Shown here: positions 16,701 to 26,900 of the stretch, piece after piece
Layout: each line of letters opens with the position of its first letter
Position numbering within the stretch: position 1 is the stretch's first letter
Position numbers and translations under genes: made by a program
Assembly: GCA_019828565.1 (NCBI GenBank)
Contig: JAHDYR010000064.1
Location: 124,001-188,000 of the forward strand
Direction: 5' to 3'
Length of the DNA stretch: 64,000 bases
Origin: Carpediemonas membranifera
Lineage: Eukaryota > Fornicata
The notes under the pieces: generated by a model
Database searches by the model: none
Seen by the model: the letters and a program-made list of their open reading frames with translations, nothing else
Told to the model about the DNA's origin: nothing

Positions 16701-19102
16701 TAGTGGTGGGTGACGTAAAAGTCAATAAACGCTCGGTCTTCCAACAACGGCGAATCTGGCACAGAGAACAGCTTGCAAATGGCCCTACAGCAACTTGTCT
16801 TGACTTCTACATTCGACGCAGCGAGGCCCGTCATCAGCGTCTGGGCCAAAATACCCGTCTTCGGCGCCACTATCGCGTCGAGCCTGTGCAATGGATGCTC
16901 GTTCCATGCAAACGTGTGCGTCCGTCTCTGGCCGAGCTTCCTGGCTGGAGGAACGGAGAATGAGCCGAGGAACTCCCGCCTGCCGAACCTAACAGAGCTC
17001 TGGTAGTTTGGGGGGACTTCTCCAGCGATCAGGCCGGTCATGATCAGGGGGTGGCCTGCATCTCGCTTGACATAACGGGTAATGAGCGTGCAGACAGCGT
17101 CCACGTGAAGTGCAGCACGGACTCGGAAAGCTGAGAGAGCGTGGAGAGCTTCAGACCTTGTAGGGAAAAAAGACACGATCTCCTCTTGAAGTCTTGAGTT
17201 CAGCAGGATCATTCGGGTGTAACTCTCTAGCCAATCAAGCGTCGCGGCATCCAGGAGGGCCGTAAGAAGGAGAATGTCACCCCGAGTCTGTCTGTTCCGG
17301 TAGCAAACGATGTCTATAACCTCAAGTAATCTGTGGCAAATGAGGATATATAAATGACGCGACGTGGCCGCCCGACCCCGTGTTGAGACGAAGCTCAGCG
17401 TGGCTAAAAGGCCGGGAACCGAGTCCTCAAAGACGGTTCCGATCAGAACGCGGGTGTGGCATCGATCAATGTAGCCAAGCAACATGGTGACAAACGCGGC
17501 ACCGTCTTCGAGCATCGAGAGTGATGGGGATTTGGCAGAGAAGATCGTGACCAGACGCTCGCCTACTGTGAACGCAAAGGTGTCCTTGCGACGGCGAATC
17601 TGGTCTACTCGCTTGGGGTGGACCATCGAATCAAAACCAAATCTTGCCCATATCCCGAAAAAAGATTCAGTCTCGAGGGCGTATTTCTGGAGAACCATAA
17701 ACGACGCAGTGACGACAGTCTGCCTCAGCAGCGGAGTGGGCGTCCTCGAGGCCAGATAAAGCTCAGCCACAAGTGCTCCGGTAAAGTTTGGCAGGTACAG
17801 CGACGCCTGCCTCCCCTCGAGGCCCTTGGAGATACAGAGCAGGAGGAACACGCGACACCGCGTCCTGACGTCTCTGAGCGACCCTACTGCTGCCGAATTG
17901 ATGATCTCCATCCCCTCGTGTTCAATGACCAGCGGCACCTCAGTATCTCTCTCGGCTCTGCCCCACAGCGTGCCCAGTGGGTCACCCTGATCCTTAGATA
18001 AATACTCCGCGGCCGAGACCATGGACGGTGCGACGAACGAACGTCCGCCGAGTCCTGCGGCTTGAACGTGGCGTCGGAGGTCGACTACGATGGACAGGTC
18101 CCGTGACATGACAGACTCGCCGAGTCTACGAGCAAGGTCGTTGAATACGTTCCTGTTCTTGTGTCCTCGACCCTTGCCTGCTTCCTCGCGGTCGGCCTCG
18201 CGGCGGCGTTGGGCTCGTGTAGGAACGAAGGCGGGAAGGGCGTTGAGGTTGAGCAGTGGGACGTTCGGAGGCCTACGCTGGGTGCTCTGGGCATTCCTCC
18301 GCTTGGTAGCGAGTGGTCTATTAAGCCTAGCACGTCCCCCACTGCGTCGTCCGGCCATCATGCTGCGCCCACTATCGCCACGACCTGACCCAGCCCGGTA
18401 CTGCGAGCTGGAGTCATTGAATGTGCCCAGGACCCTCTCAAGGGCTGGAACCATTCGTGCTACGGGTGGAGAGTCCAGCATGTCGTTCGTGGGAGAGTCG
18501 GGTGACTCGAATAATGACTTCACACCTGCTGACACTGCCCGCTCGCTGTTTCTACTCCCTGAAAAGTTCCTCTCGTGCTTCCCAATGCCTTCTGGCTGCA
18601 GTTCAACAAATAGATCACCTTCGCGATCATCCATAAAATCGGGAGCTTCGGTCGGAGCGTCAGAGAGAACCGAATAACCTGATAAAATGGACGCTCCTGA
18701 AGCAGCACTTCCGGGACGACCCTCATCTGAGTCATCATCATAGCGCATGGAGGCGCCAGAGCCGAGAGACATTTGGCTAAAGGTGGTTCGGGCGCTATTC
18801 AGAACAGCTGCTGGCTCATTTGAGTTCGCTTCGAATGCTGCAAAGTGGACTAATGGGTGTAATTGGTGATATATGGCTACAAGACGTCGCAGGCCGTTAT
18901 TGTCGGCAAAGTAGTCGCAGTTTTCCTGTGAATTCGCTATAATGGCATAAAGCATTTGATATTGACGAGAATACGTTGGATTAGACTCAATTCCTGCTAA
19001 TATATTGTCAGTTGGAAGCGTTGGCATCCGAATGCAGGTTTTCAAGCATAAAATGCACTTTAGATAAGCCAGCCTGCATGGACTCTTCTCCAGGTCTCTC
19101 AT
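13721..19102 (-). CDS. Giant protein kinase fused to a dead dual-specificity phosphatase domain
   Basis: The product is 1793 aa. Residues 1-1130 form a long, mostly helical regulatory region with disordered Ser/Asp-rich inserts. A protein kinase domain spans about 1140-1425: P-loop GEGAYGSV, VAVKL lysine, catalytic loop HFDLKCDN (HRD changed to HFD), DFGESK, and APEMLG. A dual-specificity phosphatase fold follows (about 1470-1640) with the typical LCIADI..., AYLMD and final helix segments. The HCx5RS signature is replaced by YG-RVDQP-SM, so catalytic Cys and Arg are both lost. A cysteine cluster (CLCG..., SCSC, about 1660-1690) ends the protein. The kinase looks active and the phosphatase part is probably a phospho-binding scaffold. 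It is divergent with the SH3-RhoGAP gene, 263 bp away. Confidence 0.85.
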   Translation of the reverse strand: MRDLEKSPCRLAYLKCILCLKTCIRMPTLPTDNILAGIESNPTYSRQYQMLYAIIANSQENCDYFADNNGLRRLVAIYHQLHPLVHFAAFEANSNEPAAVLNSARTTFSQMSLGSGASMRYDDDSDEGRPGSAASGASILSGYSVLSDAPTEAPDFMDDREGDLFVELQPEGIGKHERNFSGSRNSERAVSAGVKSLFESPDSPTNDMLDSPPVARMVPALERVLGTFNDSSSQYRAGSGRGDSGRSMMAGRRSGGRARLNRPLATKRRNAQSTQRRPPNVPLLNLNALPAFVPTRAQRRREADREEAGKGRGHKNRNVFNDLARRLGESVMSRDLSIVVDLRRHVQAAGLGGRSFVAPSMVSAAEYLSKDQGDPLGTLWGRAERDTEVPLVIEHEGMEIINSAAVGSLRDVRTRCRVFLLLCISKGLEGRQASLYLPNFTGALVAELYLASRTPTPLLRQTVVTASFMVLQKYALETESFFGIWARFGFDSMVHPKRVDQIRRRKDTFAFTVGERLVTIFSAKSPSLSMLEDGAAFVTMLLGYIDRCHTRVLIGTVFEDSVPGLLATLSFVSTRGRAATSRHLYILICHRLLEVIDIVCYRNRQTRGDILLLTALLDAATLDWLESYTRMILLNSRLQEEIVSFFPTRSEALHALSAFRVRAALHVDAVCTLITRYVKRDAGHPLIMTGLIAGEVPPNYQSSVRFGRREFLGSFSVPPARKLGQRRTHTFAWNEHPLHRLDAIVAPKTGILAQTLMTGLAASNVEVKTSCCRAICKLFSVPDSPLLEDRAFIDFYVTHHYLLFVQLYTSVDPSSAVNQLITAHLSVLLAIARHHVPAAKSRFKQLRVVEFLVRECGLEHDCLRKDTMGSRKMAARARAKKEAGERSRRCDSGGARPKANVQGVNSPLAAAMELAVPPPTLSLNLSTVPRKGEGDGLDSLQVTPVISSDDEDDSAPSSSPLPGLGLTLDLGLVPKKGGSDSTPDFGGSPMSLTLDLNRVAQKGQDNVTEPNQTRPDSTDSTLGDSEQDKAKTEDEASRTAEYTRLRGYRRVYSDSRLHVTILDMVLTCLVTKTGTLESSYTTQFPMDNLGINIPHLLHHHLNNDANADILPELLDRAQQGGPGQVRLLKLLCRQLFSPAAYHSMRLIGEGAYGSVYVADVRPFNDDPTLVVANPSEVAVKLMEMPESIYERSVLHDIFSEIAIMETFRGSKSVCQLYDYGVTLDRYWVVMRRYASSVRSWREKRDPNFMPDLLLYLMTYRDIIKACRELALRGVNHFDLKCDNILMDDRPTVDLPFSVAVGDFGESKLFTEEEDGITTRNRGTEYIKAPEMLGASKKRTNFDRRRKAGAGQPADVWSLACLLFELLTCEYLYYDDDWVRFYIRVTGTDDVLPPDKLAKISTCPAIEQFLRAVLVRSPTQRPPITELARMTNTLIGELQLPSYVLDVDIPIPYGLPRPSRDRNPDHPDNLKLSYSHIVTHVTPHLCIADISMATDADFLRSLGVTRCINCSTEPNPCQDILHHELSPLFRQLANGIMDLRPVDGPSGIVLQGERFERDFVHTFNTVGTAKQGYILALEDVFDFIRGGLARSGRTLLYGRVDQPSMAAALAMAYLMDTKSYSAYHAMLQLRRLRLTVFPSPPITRFLLLWDHQRARADHNNTHGDAKFQCLCGKVFFVVHDPSPVLSCSCTGEPSACPTLSCSAYIKKLTVLYGWPCDTLLWTFGNEVTSNWVRSTELITTISTSGMAAHMVGVKQGWELFGCRVCSCITHARRDTEYGEEYAVVSNVPLPTSVI

Positions 19103-19365
19103 GGGTGGATATCTTACTGGAGACCCATCCGATCCCCAGCCCGCATCACGCGCATTTTATCAGTTAGCAAGAGGCTCAGCGTGAAGAAGGCGTTGTGAGA
19201 GGTTTCTTTGACGTTTCAACAGAAAATTAGTAGAATATCTTCTGGTAACACTCAACTCTTCCATCTTTTCCGCTTTGAGACATGCATCCTTCAAGACCAG
19301 CAAATGCTTCACGAAGAACGACACATCGCCCCGTTTCAACCACAGATGGGCCGAAATTCCCTTTC

Positions 19366-20322
19366 ATGGCCACAGTTTTGTTTGATTACGTCGCTTCAGG
19401 TCCTGGCGAGCTCACCATCTCCCGTGGCGACACAGTCGAGGTCACCGACCCTGGTCCCGACGGCTGGGCCCGCGGCCGTGTAGGTTTCGGGGCAGTAGGA
19501 TGGTTCCCTTTCGACTATGTCGAGGAACTCCATGCAGTCCAGTCTGAGGCCGACGATTCAGACGAACTCGCCAACATTGTAGCGATGACGGGGCCTGACT
19601 TTACTAAGGGAGAGCTCGCATCACTCAGTACGACGGGAAACACGCCGTGGGAGGTCATATGGCGCCTCATACAGGCTTTCCTGCAGCATGGATCAGACGA
19701 CAACGAGGGCCGCAAGATCCTGCCGCCGCCGGACGAGCGTCTGTTCACTACAGACCTCGCCCGCGTGCTGGATAAGGACAGGACGAACGTGCCCGTGTTC
19801 CTGACCCATGCTATTGACTATCTCAGAGACACATGCGCCACGAAAGCAGAGGGGATCTTCCGACTATCAGCGTCTGCCTCTGACATGCAGCAGTGGCGCC
19901 TGGCTCTGGATTACGACCACACGCTGCCCCTGGACCCGATCAACGACCATAACTTAGTCGCCTCTCTCCTCAAGATGTTTGTACGAGAGATTCCGGGCGC
20001 CCTTATAAGCCATGAGGCAGGAGACAAGCTGATTCATACGCTGACCAAGCCTCCGACAAGCATGGTGGCGACTATGAATGGGCTGCCCGCGGAGAAACGG
20101 AACACGCTCTGTGCGCTGATGGATCTGCTCGTTGAGATTGCCGAGATTGAGGAAAATCGGATGGATGCCAACAATCTGGCCCTGATTTTCGGTCAGAATA
20201 TTTTCCACCAGCCGCCTGGATTTGATCCGGATCTCATGAAAGGCCAGATCGCCGTCCTTCGCCGAATGATCGAGAATTGGAGCAGTATCCGGGGTTTGTT
20301 GATCGGACCCTCATCCTCGTGA
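19366..20322 (+). CDS. SH3 and RhoGAP domain protein
   Basis: I chose the ATG at 19366 because the SH3 domain starts directly there (MATVLFDYVASGPGELTI); upstream ATGs would add a non-protein-like extension. The SH3 domain covers about residues 1-55 with the ALYDY-like VLFDYV, the GWARGR tryptophan region and WFPFDYV end. A RhoGAP domain covers about 130-315: the arginine finger is in EGIFRLSAS, with a second conserved block LVASLLKMFVREIPGAL and the Asn box NNLALIFGQNIF. It should stimulate GTP hydrolysis by Rho/Rac GTPases at SH3-recruited sites, for example on actin structures. Length is 318 aa, intronless. Confidence 0.9.
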   Translation: MATVLFDYVASGPGELTISRGDTVEVTDPGPDGWARGRVGFGAVGWFPFDYVEELHAVQSEADDSDELANIVAMTGPDFTKGELASLSTTGNTPWEVIWRLIQAFLQHGSDDNEGRKILPPPDERLFTTDLARVLDKDRTNVPVFLTHAIDYLRDTCATKAEGIFRLSASASDMQQWRLALDYDHTLPLDPINDHNLVASLLKMFVREIPGALISHEAGDKLIHTLTKPPTSMVATMNGLPAEKRNTLCALMDLLVEIAEIEENRMDANNLALIFGQNIFHQPPGFDPDLMKGQIAVLRRMIENWSSIRGLLIGPSSS

Positions 20323-20530
20323 AAGCATGGGGAATTGTACTGCTACGGTAAAACTTATCGCTGCTGGCGGGTATTGAGTGTAGTTTGGTGTCTTTTGCTG
20401 GCTGTGGTCGTCGCCTGTGAGATCGGAAATGAAATGAAATCGTCAATTTCCCGCGGCATCGAGCGCAGAGGCAATGCCGGCGGCAGCGTGAACCCTCAGA
20501 ACGCGTTCAATCAGCAAAGATAACCAAACA

Positions 20531-21177
20531 ATGGTCTACGAACAAGCCCCTCTTCCCTACAAGTCCCTCGAGCCCCACTACGACGATAGAACGCTCGATG
20601 TCCACTACAACAAGCACCACAAGGCCTACATCGACAAGGTCAACGCTGCGCTCAAAGAAGTCGGCATGGAGGACAAGGCCCTCGAGTACGTCCTCGGCCA
20701 CCTCGACGAGGTCCCCGAGGCCAAGCGCCAGTTCATCGCCAACAACGGCGGCGGCGCCTGGAACCACTCCTTCTTCTGGAAGTGCATGGCCGTTTGTACA
20801 CACCACACCCCATTCTTACCCAGCCTGAGAGCGAGCGCGGCGAGATGAGCCCCGAGCTGCGTGCTGCCATCGAGCGCGACTTCGGCGACTTCAAGACCTT
20901 CATGACGGGCTTCGCTGACGCTGCTGCAACCCAGTTCGGCTCCGGCTGGGCGTGGCTTGTCATCGACCCCGCCACCAAGAAGCTGTCGATCATGAAGACG
21001 CTCAACCAGGCGACCCCCATCAACGAGGGCAAGTTCAAGCCTCTACTCACCATCGATGTGTGGGAGCACGCCTACTACTTGCTTCACATGTCCAACCGTC
21101 CTGGATGGATCAAGACTTTTGGCCACAATCTCGTGAACTGGAACTTCGTCAATGCCGAGTTCGCCAAGTTCCAGTAA
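20531..21177 (+). CDS. Iron/manganese-family superoxide dismutase, one 32-nt intron
   Basis: Two exons (20531-20791 and 20824-21177) encode 204 aa, the usual size. It disproportionates superoxide. Metal ligands are visible: His in HYNKHHKAYI, His in AWNHSFFW, and Asp and His in DVWEHAYY. The family block FGSGWAWLV is present. Gly sits at the active-site position four residues before the second ligand (GGGAWNH), and Gln occurs in LNQATP. That Gly-Gln arrangement is typical of Mn-type or cambialistic rather than Fe-type enzymes. There is no targeting peptide, so the protein is probably cytosolic. Removal of the intron joins CMA to PESERGE in frame; retention would end the protein after about 105 codons. 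Confidence 0.93.
20792..20823 (+). other. 32-nt spliceosomal intron in the SOD gene
   Basis: It starts GTTTGT and ends CTTACCCAG and interrupts the gene between codons (phase 0). Splicing restores the continuous SOD reading frame. Confidence 0.9.
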
Positions 21178-21399
21178 GCGCAATTAAAACTTCAGGTTAG
21201 CGTCATGTGTTGTAGTGGTAGTAAGGGAGAAGTCGATGGTCGCGTCGAGTTCATATTTGGATGGATGGTGAGGATGATGTCGACGACCCCTCTCCCCGAA
21301 TTCTGATGCTGTCGAGCTGAACACCGATGGAATTCACAGTGTGTACAAGTTTATAACGTATGAAGCAGAGTGCTCGATGATGGCCCCTCAGTCGCCCGA

Positions 21400-22323
21400 T
21401 CAAACCACGTTGAACTGATTACCGACGAACACACCCACACCGTCCAGGGGACACACTCCAGTTAGCAGCTCACCGCCACCTGAAGTTACGACCGGCCCAG
21501 ACTTACTCAGTGCAGAGTCAAAACCGCCGTCATGTCCAAGTCCAGTGGCGCGAATGCCCAGGTCACCCACACCCACACCCACACCCACACCCGCATCTAA
21601 GGTCATCTGTGCCCGGCCAGCGTCTAGGTGCAGCTGGTATGAGGGCTTCATCAGCTGGAGATGAGGCAGGCTGGGTGTCATAAACAGGCCGAAGATCACC
21701 AGTATGGCAAGAAGCTGGGTCACACCCTCGCCGGTCTGCCCGGCAGCCTTGGCCCCGACCGTCATGGTCTGCTGCATGGCCTTCATAAACTCAAAGATGG
21801 TCGCCATGCCCTGCTTAAGCTCCTTGACGTCGCTATGGAGATCACTAGCTTCTTCGGCTACAGCGTGGATGTCCTCCGGCTTGCTGGTGGCTACGTCCTT
21901 GATTGTCGAGTGAAGCTGCGCGACCTGTGATTTCAGAGCGTCTCTTTCAGTTCGCATCCGTTGAAGCTCCTCCTCAAGTGCTGCGTTGCGCTGTTTCTCC
22001 TCAGTTACTTGCTGTTCAAGAACAGAGATGTTCCCTTTCGCCTTAGCACGGCTCTTGCGGGCAGCCTCGCGATTGGACTCACGCCTGCGGGCCTTCTTCT
22101 CTTCCACGGTGAGCGATTCACGCGGTTTCTTCATCGGCTCGCTGTCAGAGTTGCTGTCCATAGGCATAGGAGAGAGTTCAAGCGCCTTTCGCCTACGAGG
22201 AGCCTCGCTGAGGATGTCAGAAGAGTCTGTGGCCGGTGAGTTCAAGTTTGGGTCATTGAAGCCCGGTAGGATAGGTAGAGGAACGAATTGAGGACCATCA
22301 GGAAGAAAGTTCAAGTAATCCAT
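21400..22323 (-). CDS. bZIP transcription factor with a hydrophobic C-terminal segment
   Basis: The product is 307 aa. The basic region lies at about residues 72-98, with the signature NREAARKSR, followed by heptads to about 145 (VLEQQV, LEEELQRM, LKSQVAQL, H-I). A second helical stretch lies at 160-190. Residues 202-220 (TQLLAILVIFGLFMTPSL) are strongly hydrophobic and could be a membrane anchor, as in ATF6/CREB3-type factors, or simply a buried helix. Towards the C-terminus a CCCACA microsatellite encodes a GV dipeptide run. It probably binds DNA as a dimer; targets are unknown. It is divergent with the coiled-coil gene at 22536. Confidence 0.85.
   Translation of the reverse strand: MDYLNFLPDGPQFVPLPILPGFNDPNLNSPATDSSDILSEAPRRRKALELSPMPMDSNSDSEPMKKPRESLTVEEKKARRRESNREAARKSRAKAKGNISVLEQQVTEEKQRNAALEEELQRMRTERDALKSQVAQLHSTIKDVATSKPEDIHAVAEEASDLHSDVKELKQGMATIFEFMKAMQQTMTVGAKAAGQTGEGVTQLLAILVIFGLFMTPSLPHLQLMKPSYQLHLDAGRAQMTLDAGVGVGVGVGDLGIRATGLGHDGGFDSALSKSGPVVTSGGGELLTGVCPLDGVGVFVGNQFNVV
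21564..21592. repeat. CCCACA microsatellite inside the bZIP coding region
   Basis: About five tandem hexamer units encode a Gly-Val repeat on the minus strand. Being a multiple of three, length changes would keep the frame. Confidence 0.8.
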
Positions 22324-22535
22324 GGTCTTTTGTTGTTGAAACTGTTCTGGTTGGCAGTGCTGAGGCGTGATGACGTCAGCACACGCAGGGATTACGGTTG
22401 CGGATGTAAATCATGTAAATTAGTTAGAACGACGAGAGTAACTCTGTCACGTCCCATGCGATAGTCAGCTTGAGCTCTTAGAAGCCCGGGGCCGTCTGGC
22501 TATGCACCTAATCATTTGATGAAAAAACGCTCGTG

Positions 22536-23762
22536 ATGTCCAATCTCGAGCAACTGGAGGAGCAGAGGGATAAGCTGATGGCAGAGGTCCAAAGTCTCCG
22601 CAAAGGGCTAGCTACCACTGCCAGAAAAGCGGAAGCACGCCAGTCTGCGACTGATAACCAAGTCTCCCGAGAATTTCTCCTCGAGGGTTTCCTTAAGACG
22701 CAAATGCACACCAACACCTTAATCAATGACTATACTAACCGCATAATCTCCGCGAAGAAGGCTCTAGAGGACCATGTCGCGAACTACCGGTCCACCCCTG
22801 CCGCCGCCGCCCTCGAACGCCAGATCCTGCACAACATAGACCCCAACGAGCACGAGAGCGCATACCCGCCTCTCTTCACACTCACCCCAAGCTCTATTTT
22901 ATCTGCGGCCATCGAGCACTGTGAAGAACAGGGCATGTCTGTCGCCGCTACCACTCTTCCCCAGCCTACTGTGGCGGTCGACGCAGACGACACCACGCTC
23001 ACTGTAGCAGATCTCCAGAAGATCCACCTGACTCAGTGGGTCATGGCCGAGGAGGCTGAGGCCGAGCTTTCAGCCCAGCCCCGGTGTAACGAGCGAAACC
23101 CAGCCTACCTCGCCGCAGCTGAGGCCGCATGCGACGACATCATAGCCAAGCTGACTGAGCGACTCAAGGACTCATCCCAAGGCAGGTCGGAGGCCCAGTC
23201 TGAGCGGATCGCCGCACTCGAGGAGACTTTGGATGAGAGTAAGAGGCGGCTGACGGCGCTGTGGACCGAGAACAGGGTGGCTGCGGCAGAATTCGGGCTG
23301 AGAAGAAACATCGTGCCGGCAAAGCTCCCAGCGGAATGGGACTTCTCGGCGTGTAACTCGACGGAACTCGAGGCGTTCGGGAGGGTCGACCTGGATGCTC
23401 TTCGGTCAATTGACCCTGCCCGGGATATCGCCCAAGTCTCGATCGCCCAGAGCCACGGTTCCAGCAAGCCTCGGGACGCCAAGGCTTCAGTCTCAGTGAA
23501 TTCTGATACAGCCACCGCAATCGCCCAGAGTGTGGCTAAGATCGACACGGCCAGAGAGTCGACAGATGAGACAGTCACCACTCTCAGAGATTCGATCAAG
23601 GAAAGTTTATTAGCAGTCAAGGACGGCATGGCCGATCTGACCGCGGCGGGGGAGGCGATGGCAGTGTGGGTGTCCGAGCCCGTGGGCGGGCTTGTGGCTG
23701 GCGGGGACTGGAAGGCTGTGCGGGAGTCGTTGAACACTAAGGTGCTCCAAAGCGTCCGGTGA
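22536..23762 (+). CDS. Hypothetical coiled-coil protein
   Basis: The family is not recognised. ATG at 22536 gives 408 aa. Residues 1-50 form a coiled coil (LEQLEEQRDKLMAEVQSL). The centre is mixed helical with Ala/Thr-rich linkers. Residues of about 200-250 form a second coiled coil (QSERIAALEETLDESKRRL). The C-terminus has amphipathic helices resembling bacterial or cytoskeletal helical bundles (TTLRDSIKESLLAVKDGM). There are no membrane segments or cysteine clusters. It is followed after 166 bp by another coiled-coil gene on the same strand, so both may be cytoskeletal, but that is only a guess from context. Confidence 0.75.
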   Translation: MSNLEQLEEQRDKLMAEVQSLRKGLATTARKAEARQSATDNQVSREFLLEGFLKTQMHTNTLINDYTNRIISAKKALEDHVANYRSTPAAAALERQILHNIDPNEHESAYPPLFTLTPSSILSAAIEHCEEQGMSVAATTLPQPTVAVDADDTTLTVADLQKIHLTQWVMAEEAEAELSAQPRCNERNPAYLAAAEAACDDIIAKLTERLKDSSQGRSEAQSERIAALEETLDESKRRLTALWTENRVAAAEFGLRRNIVPAKLPAEWDFSACNSTELEAFGRVDLDALRSIDPARDIAQVSIAQSHGSSKPRDAKASVSVNSDTATAIAQSVAKIDTARESTDETVTTLRDSIKESLLAVKDGMADLTAAGEAMAVWVSEPVGGLVAGGDWKAVRESLNTKVLQSVR

Positions 23763-23928
23763 GTTCTCACTGTGTTGTTCGTTTGTTGTTGCCGTAGGAA
23801 CCGTCATACGAGTGTTGTAAATGCTTGTGCTGGGTCATATTGGGCGATCTTTGGTCAGACTCAGTCCGATTGGCCGGAGATCGGTTGAGATTTCTCAATA
23901 AAATTCGGCGAACAACGGCAAGGAAGCA

Positions 23929-26900
23929 ATGCGAGAGGCGCGAGCTCGTATTGGACGCAAGGAGCTGTACAAGTGGGCTACAAGCGTATGTGGACTTAAC
24001 TGTACTCGTATTGATGACCTTAAGAACGGTGTTATCTTCATTTCCCTCTTCGATCGCCTTTTCCCCTCTCTCATTGACGAACGCTTCCCATACTCCCGCA
24101 AGCCCGATTCCAGGTCTGAATTGAACCAGAACTGGGACACGCTTCACTCCATCTTCAAGTATCTCGGCATCCCCGATCGAATTTGTGCTGAAAACGCCAT
24201 CATGTCTGGCAACCTGACGGCCGCTTACAACTTCCTCGTACTCTTCTTCTTCCTCGACACCGTCCTCGAAGACAGGCAGATCGAAGTCGACTTTGCTCAC
24301 GCCGTTGACCCTGTTTTGGCAGGCTTCCTCCAAGGCCAAGAAGCTCTCGACGCCATCGACCGCGCCCAGAACCCCCCTAAGCGCGCCACATCGGCAAAGA
24401 AGGCGGAGGGCGAGGACAGCACGGCCACAGTCACCGTCCTGCCCCAGACATCGGCCCACACGGTCGATTCAGTCTTCTTCGAGCAGCTTAGACCTATTTC
24501 AGCCGACGCCACGGAAGACGAGGCCCGAGACAGCAACGCTGTGGACGCCATGAGTGACAAGGACAAGGACAAGGGCACCGAGTCCCCAGCCGACAGCGAG
24601 TCCGTGCGGTCTGACAGGACTAGAAAGTTCCAGGACGTGTTCGACGGCCCTCTGAGTGATCAGGGCCAGGGGCTCTCGCCTATGGTGTCGCCCGTGCCTG
24701 CTCCTCGACCTGCTTCAGTGGCCGAGTCGCGGGGGGACTGGGAAGCGAAGGGGGAGGCTGGAAAGGAGGCCAAGACAGAGCTACAGGCCGAGGTTGAGGG
24801 TATCAACGTAGCGCGGCTGCTGGACAGACTCGAGGCGCTTCAGATGGACAATACTAGGTTGAAACGGGCAGCATCGAGCAGCCAGAGTCAGCTGGACAAG
24901 GATCGGCAGATTACTGTCCTCACCAGACGGGTTGGGTCACTACGGAGACAACTAGACCTTGCAGAACACGAGCGCTCGCTAGTAGACGAAGCCCTGAGGA
25001 AGAGAATTGATGATCTCGAGCATCTTTCAAAGATCGAGGTCCAGGCAGCCGAGTACAAGCTCCATTCGAAGTACACTGTGGACCTAGCAGAGGTACAGAG
25101 AGAGCTTGGTCTGGCTGAGGAGAGGCACATGGCCGAGATGTCAGAGCACGCGATAGCGCTCGAGTCTACCCCTGAGGAGAGCGACGAGTCCCCTGCGGAG
25201 CTTGTACAGAAGATCACAGCGCTTCACACTGAGCTGGACGCCATGCGGAGGGCGTATGACAGGGCCACTGCCCGGAGCAAGGCGCTAGAGGGCCGAGTGG
25301 GGGAGCTCGCCAACAAGGCGCAGGATTTGGACACGAGCGAGGGCGGTGTGAAGCCCACCGACGTGTGCAGCAAGACAGACCTACTCACTGGTGAGCTCAA
25401 CGCTGCCAAGGAGACGATCCGCCGCCTCAAGCTCCAGGTGGAGGGTGCCACCACCGGCACGGACAGGGAAATGGAGCTGCAGGCTGAGATCACGTGCCTC
25501 AGAGGAGATCTGCAGCGTCTGGTCCAGGCAAACCAGTATCTAAGGCAGAGATCATCGCTGTTCGACAAACTCAACGCTGAAATCGACGAGAGCGGAGCTG
25601 CTTTGGCTCGTATGCGAGCCAGAGACGCTAGCGAGCCCTTCGACTCGATTCCCACAGCTATGGCCCGCTGGCTACCTGACCTGACCCAGACATTCGACGG
25701 CAACGCCGATGACAGTGACGCCAGACGCAGTGAGACACGTATTCTTCTCTCGAACCTCGACACGGCCACACCGCTTACAGAAGAGGAAGTCGGCCTGCTC
25801 CGGGGAGTGTTCTGGGAGATGATTGGAACCGAGCAGGTTCACGCTGATCGCCTAATCAGGTGCAGACATTATATCAAGGCCCTGTTCGAGCAGCTACAGT
25901 CGGTGAGAGAAATGCATGTCGCGTCCGTCGCGGAGATGACCGAGGGCCACAGGATGGAAGTAGAGGAGATCCGAGCAAGCCTCATTGCAGCCAAAGACAC
26001 CGTGGTCGACGACAACGCATCGCTCCAAGTCCAACTGCATCTCACAAAGACACAACTAGCAGACCTTGAGGCGGAGCACGCGGACATGGCAGATGAACTC
26101 CAAACCATGCGCCAGAGCCTTGTCGAGGACGGAGACTCCAGGATACAGGAGATGAAGGGCCGAGTTAGAGGCCTAAGGGAGCAGCTCGCGACACAGAAAG
26201 TGCGGGAAGACTTGTGGAAGTCGCTAGTTAACACTCATAGAGAGTATATTAAGCTCGTCAAGGAACTTCCGACCGTTGGACGCGAGACCACGCGACACCG
26301 CGAGCTTCAGGCCAGACGTAGCGGTCTTGAGAGAACCACTGCCAGCCTCATCGAGCAGCTTGGAACACTACAAGTGGACGAGACGGCCATCCCACCTGAA
26401 GTCGATGACGGGCACGTGAAGAAGCAGCTGGAGACGCTTGACCAGGCGCGGATGAAGGAGCATGCCAGATTTAGAGAGGCAAAGCTTCAGTCGGACGCCA
26501 AGGAGCGGCGCGTGCAGGAGCTGACTACTCAGCTTGCCGTGATGAAGGAGAATGAACAAACGCTCGCCCTAGAACTCGGGAAACTGAGGCAGGCGCACAG
26601 CGAGCTTCGTACCCAGCTGGCACAGAATAGCCTGGACGCTGATGCCCGAGTTGCTCGACTCAGGGCGGAGTTTGGTGCTCTCGCCGACACCATTCACGAA
26701 GGGTCTACCGCTATGGCCAGCCCAGCACTGCCCAAGGCGGGTGAGGCAAAGGGCAGGCATTCCAAGGGGTCTGGTGACGATGAAGGGTCTGAAGTGCTCG
26801 CCCCGCTCGTCCCGGACAGCGATAGCGAGAACAACGACGGCGACGACGATGACGACGATGATGATGAGTTGCTTGATGCCGATATTGGTGTGCTCGTCGA

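Noticed and set aside
23767-24459. 230-codon antisense frame over the start of the CH-domain gene
   Set aside because: It is a shadow of the well-supported plus-strand gene, whose codon periodicity and domain content are clear.
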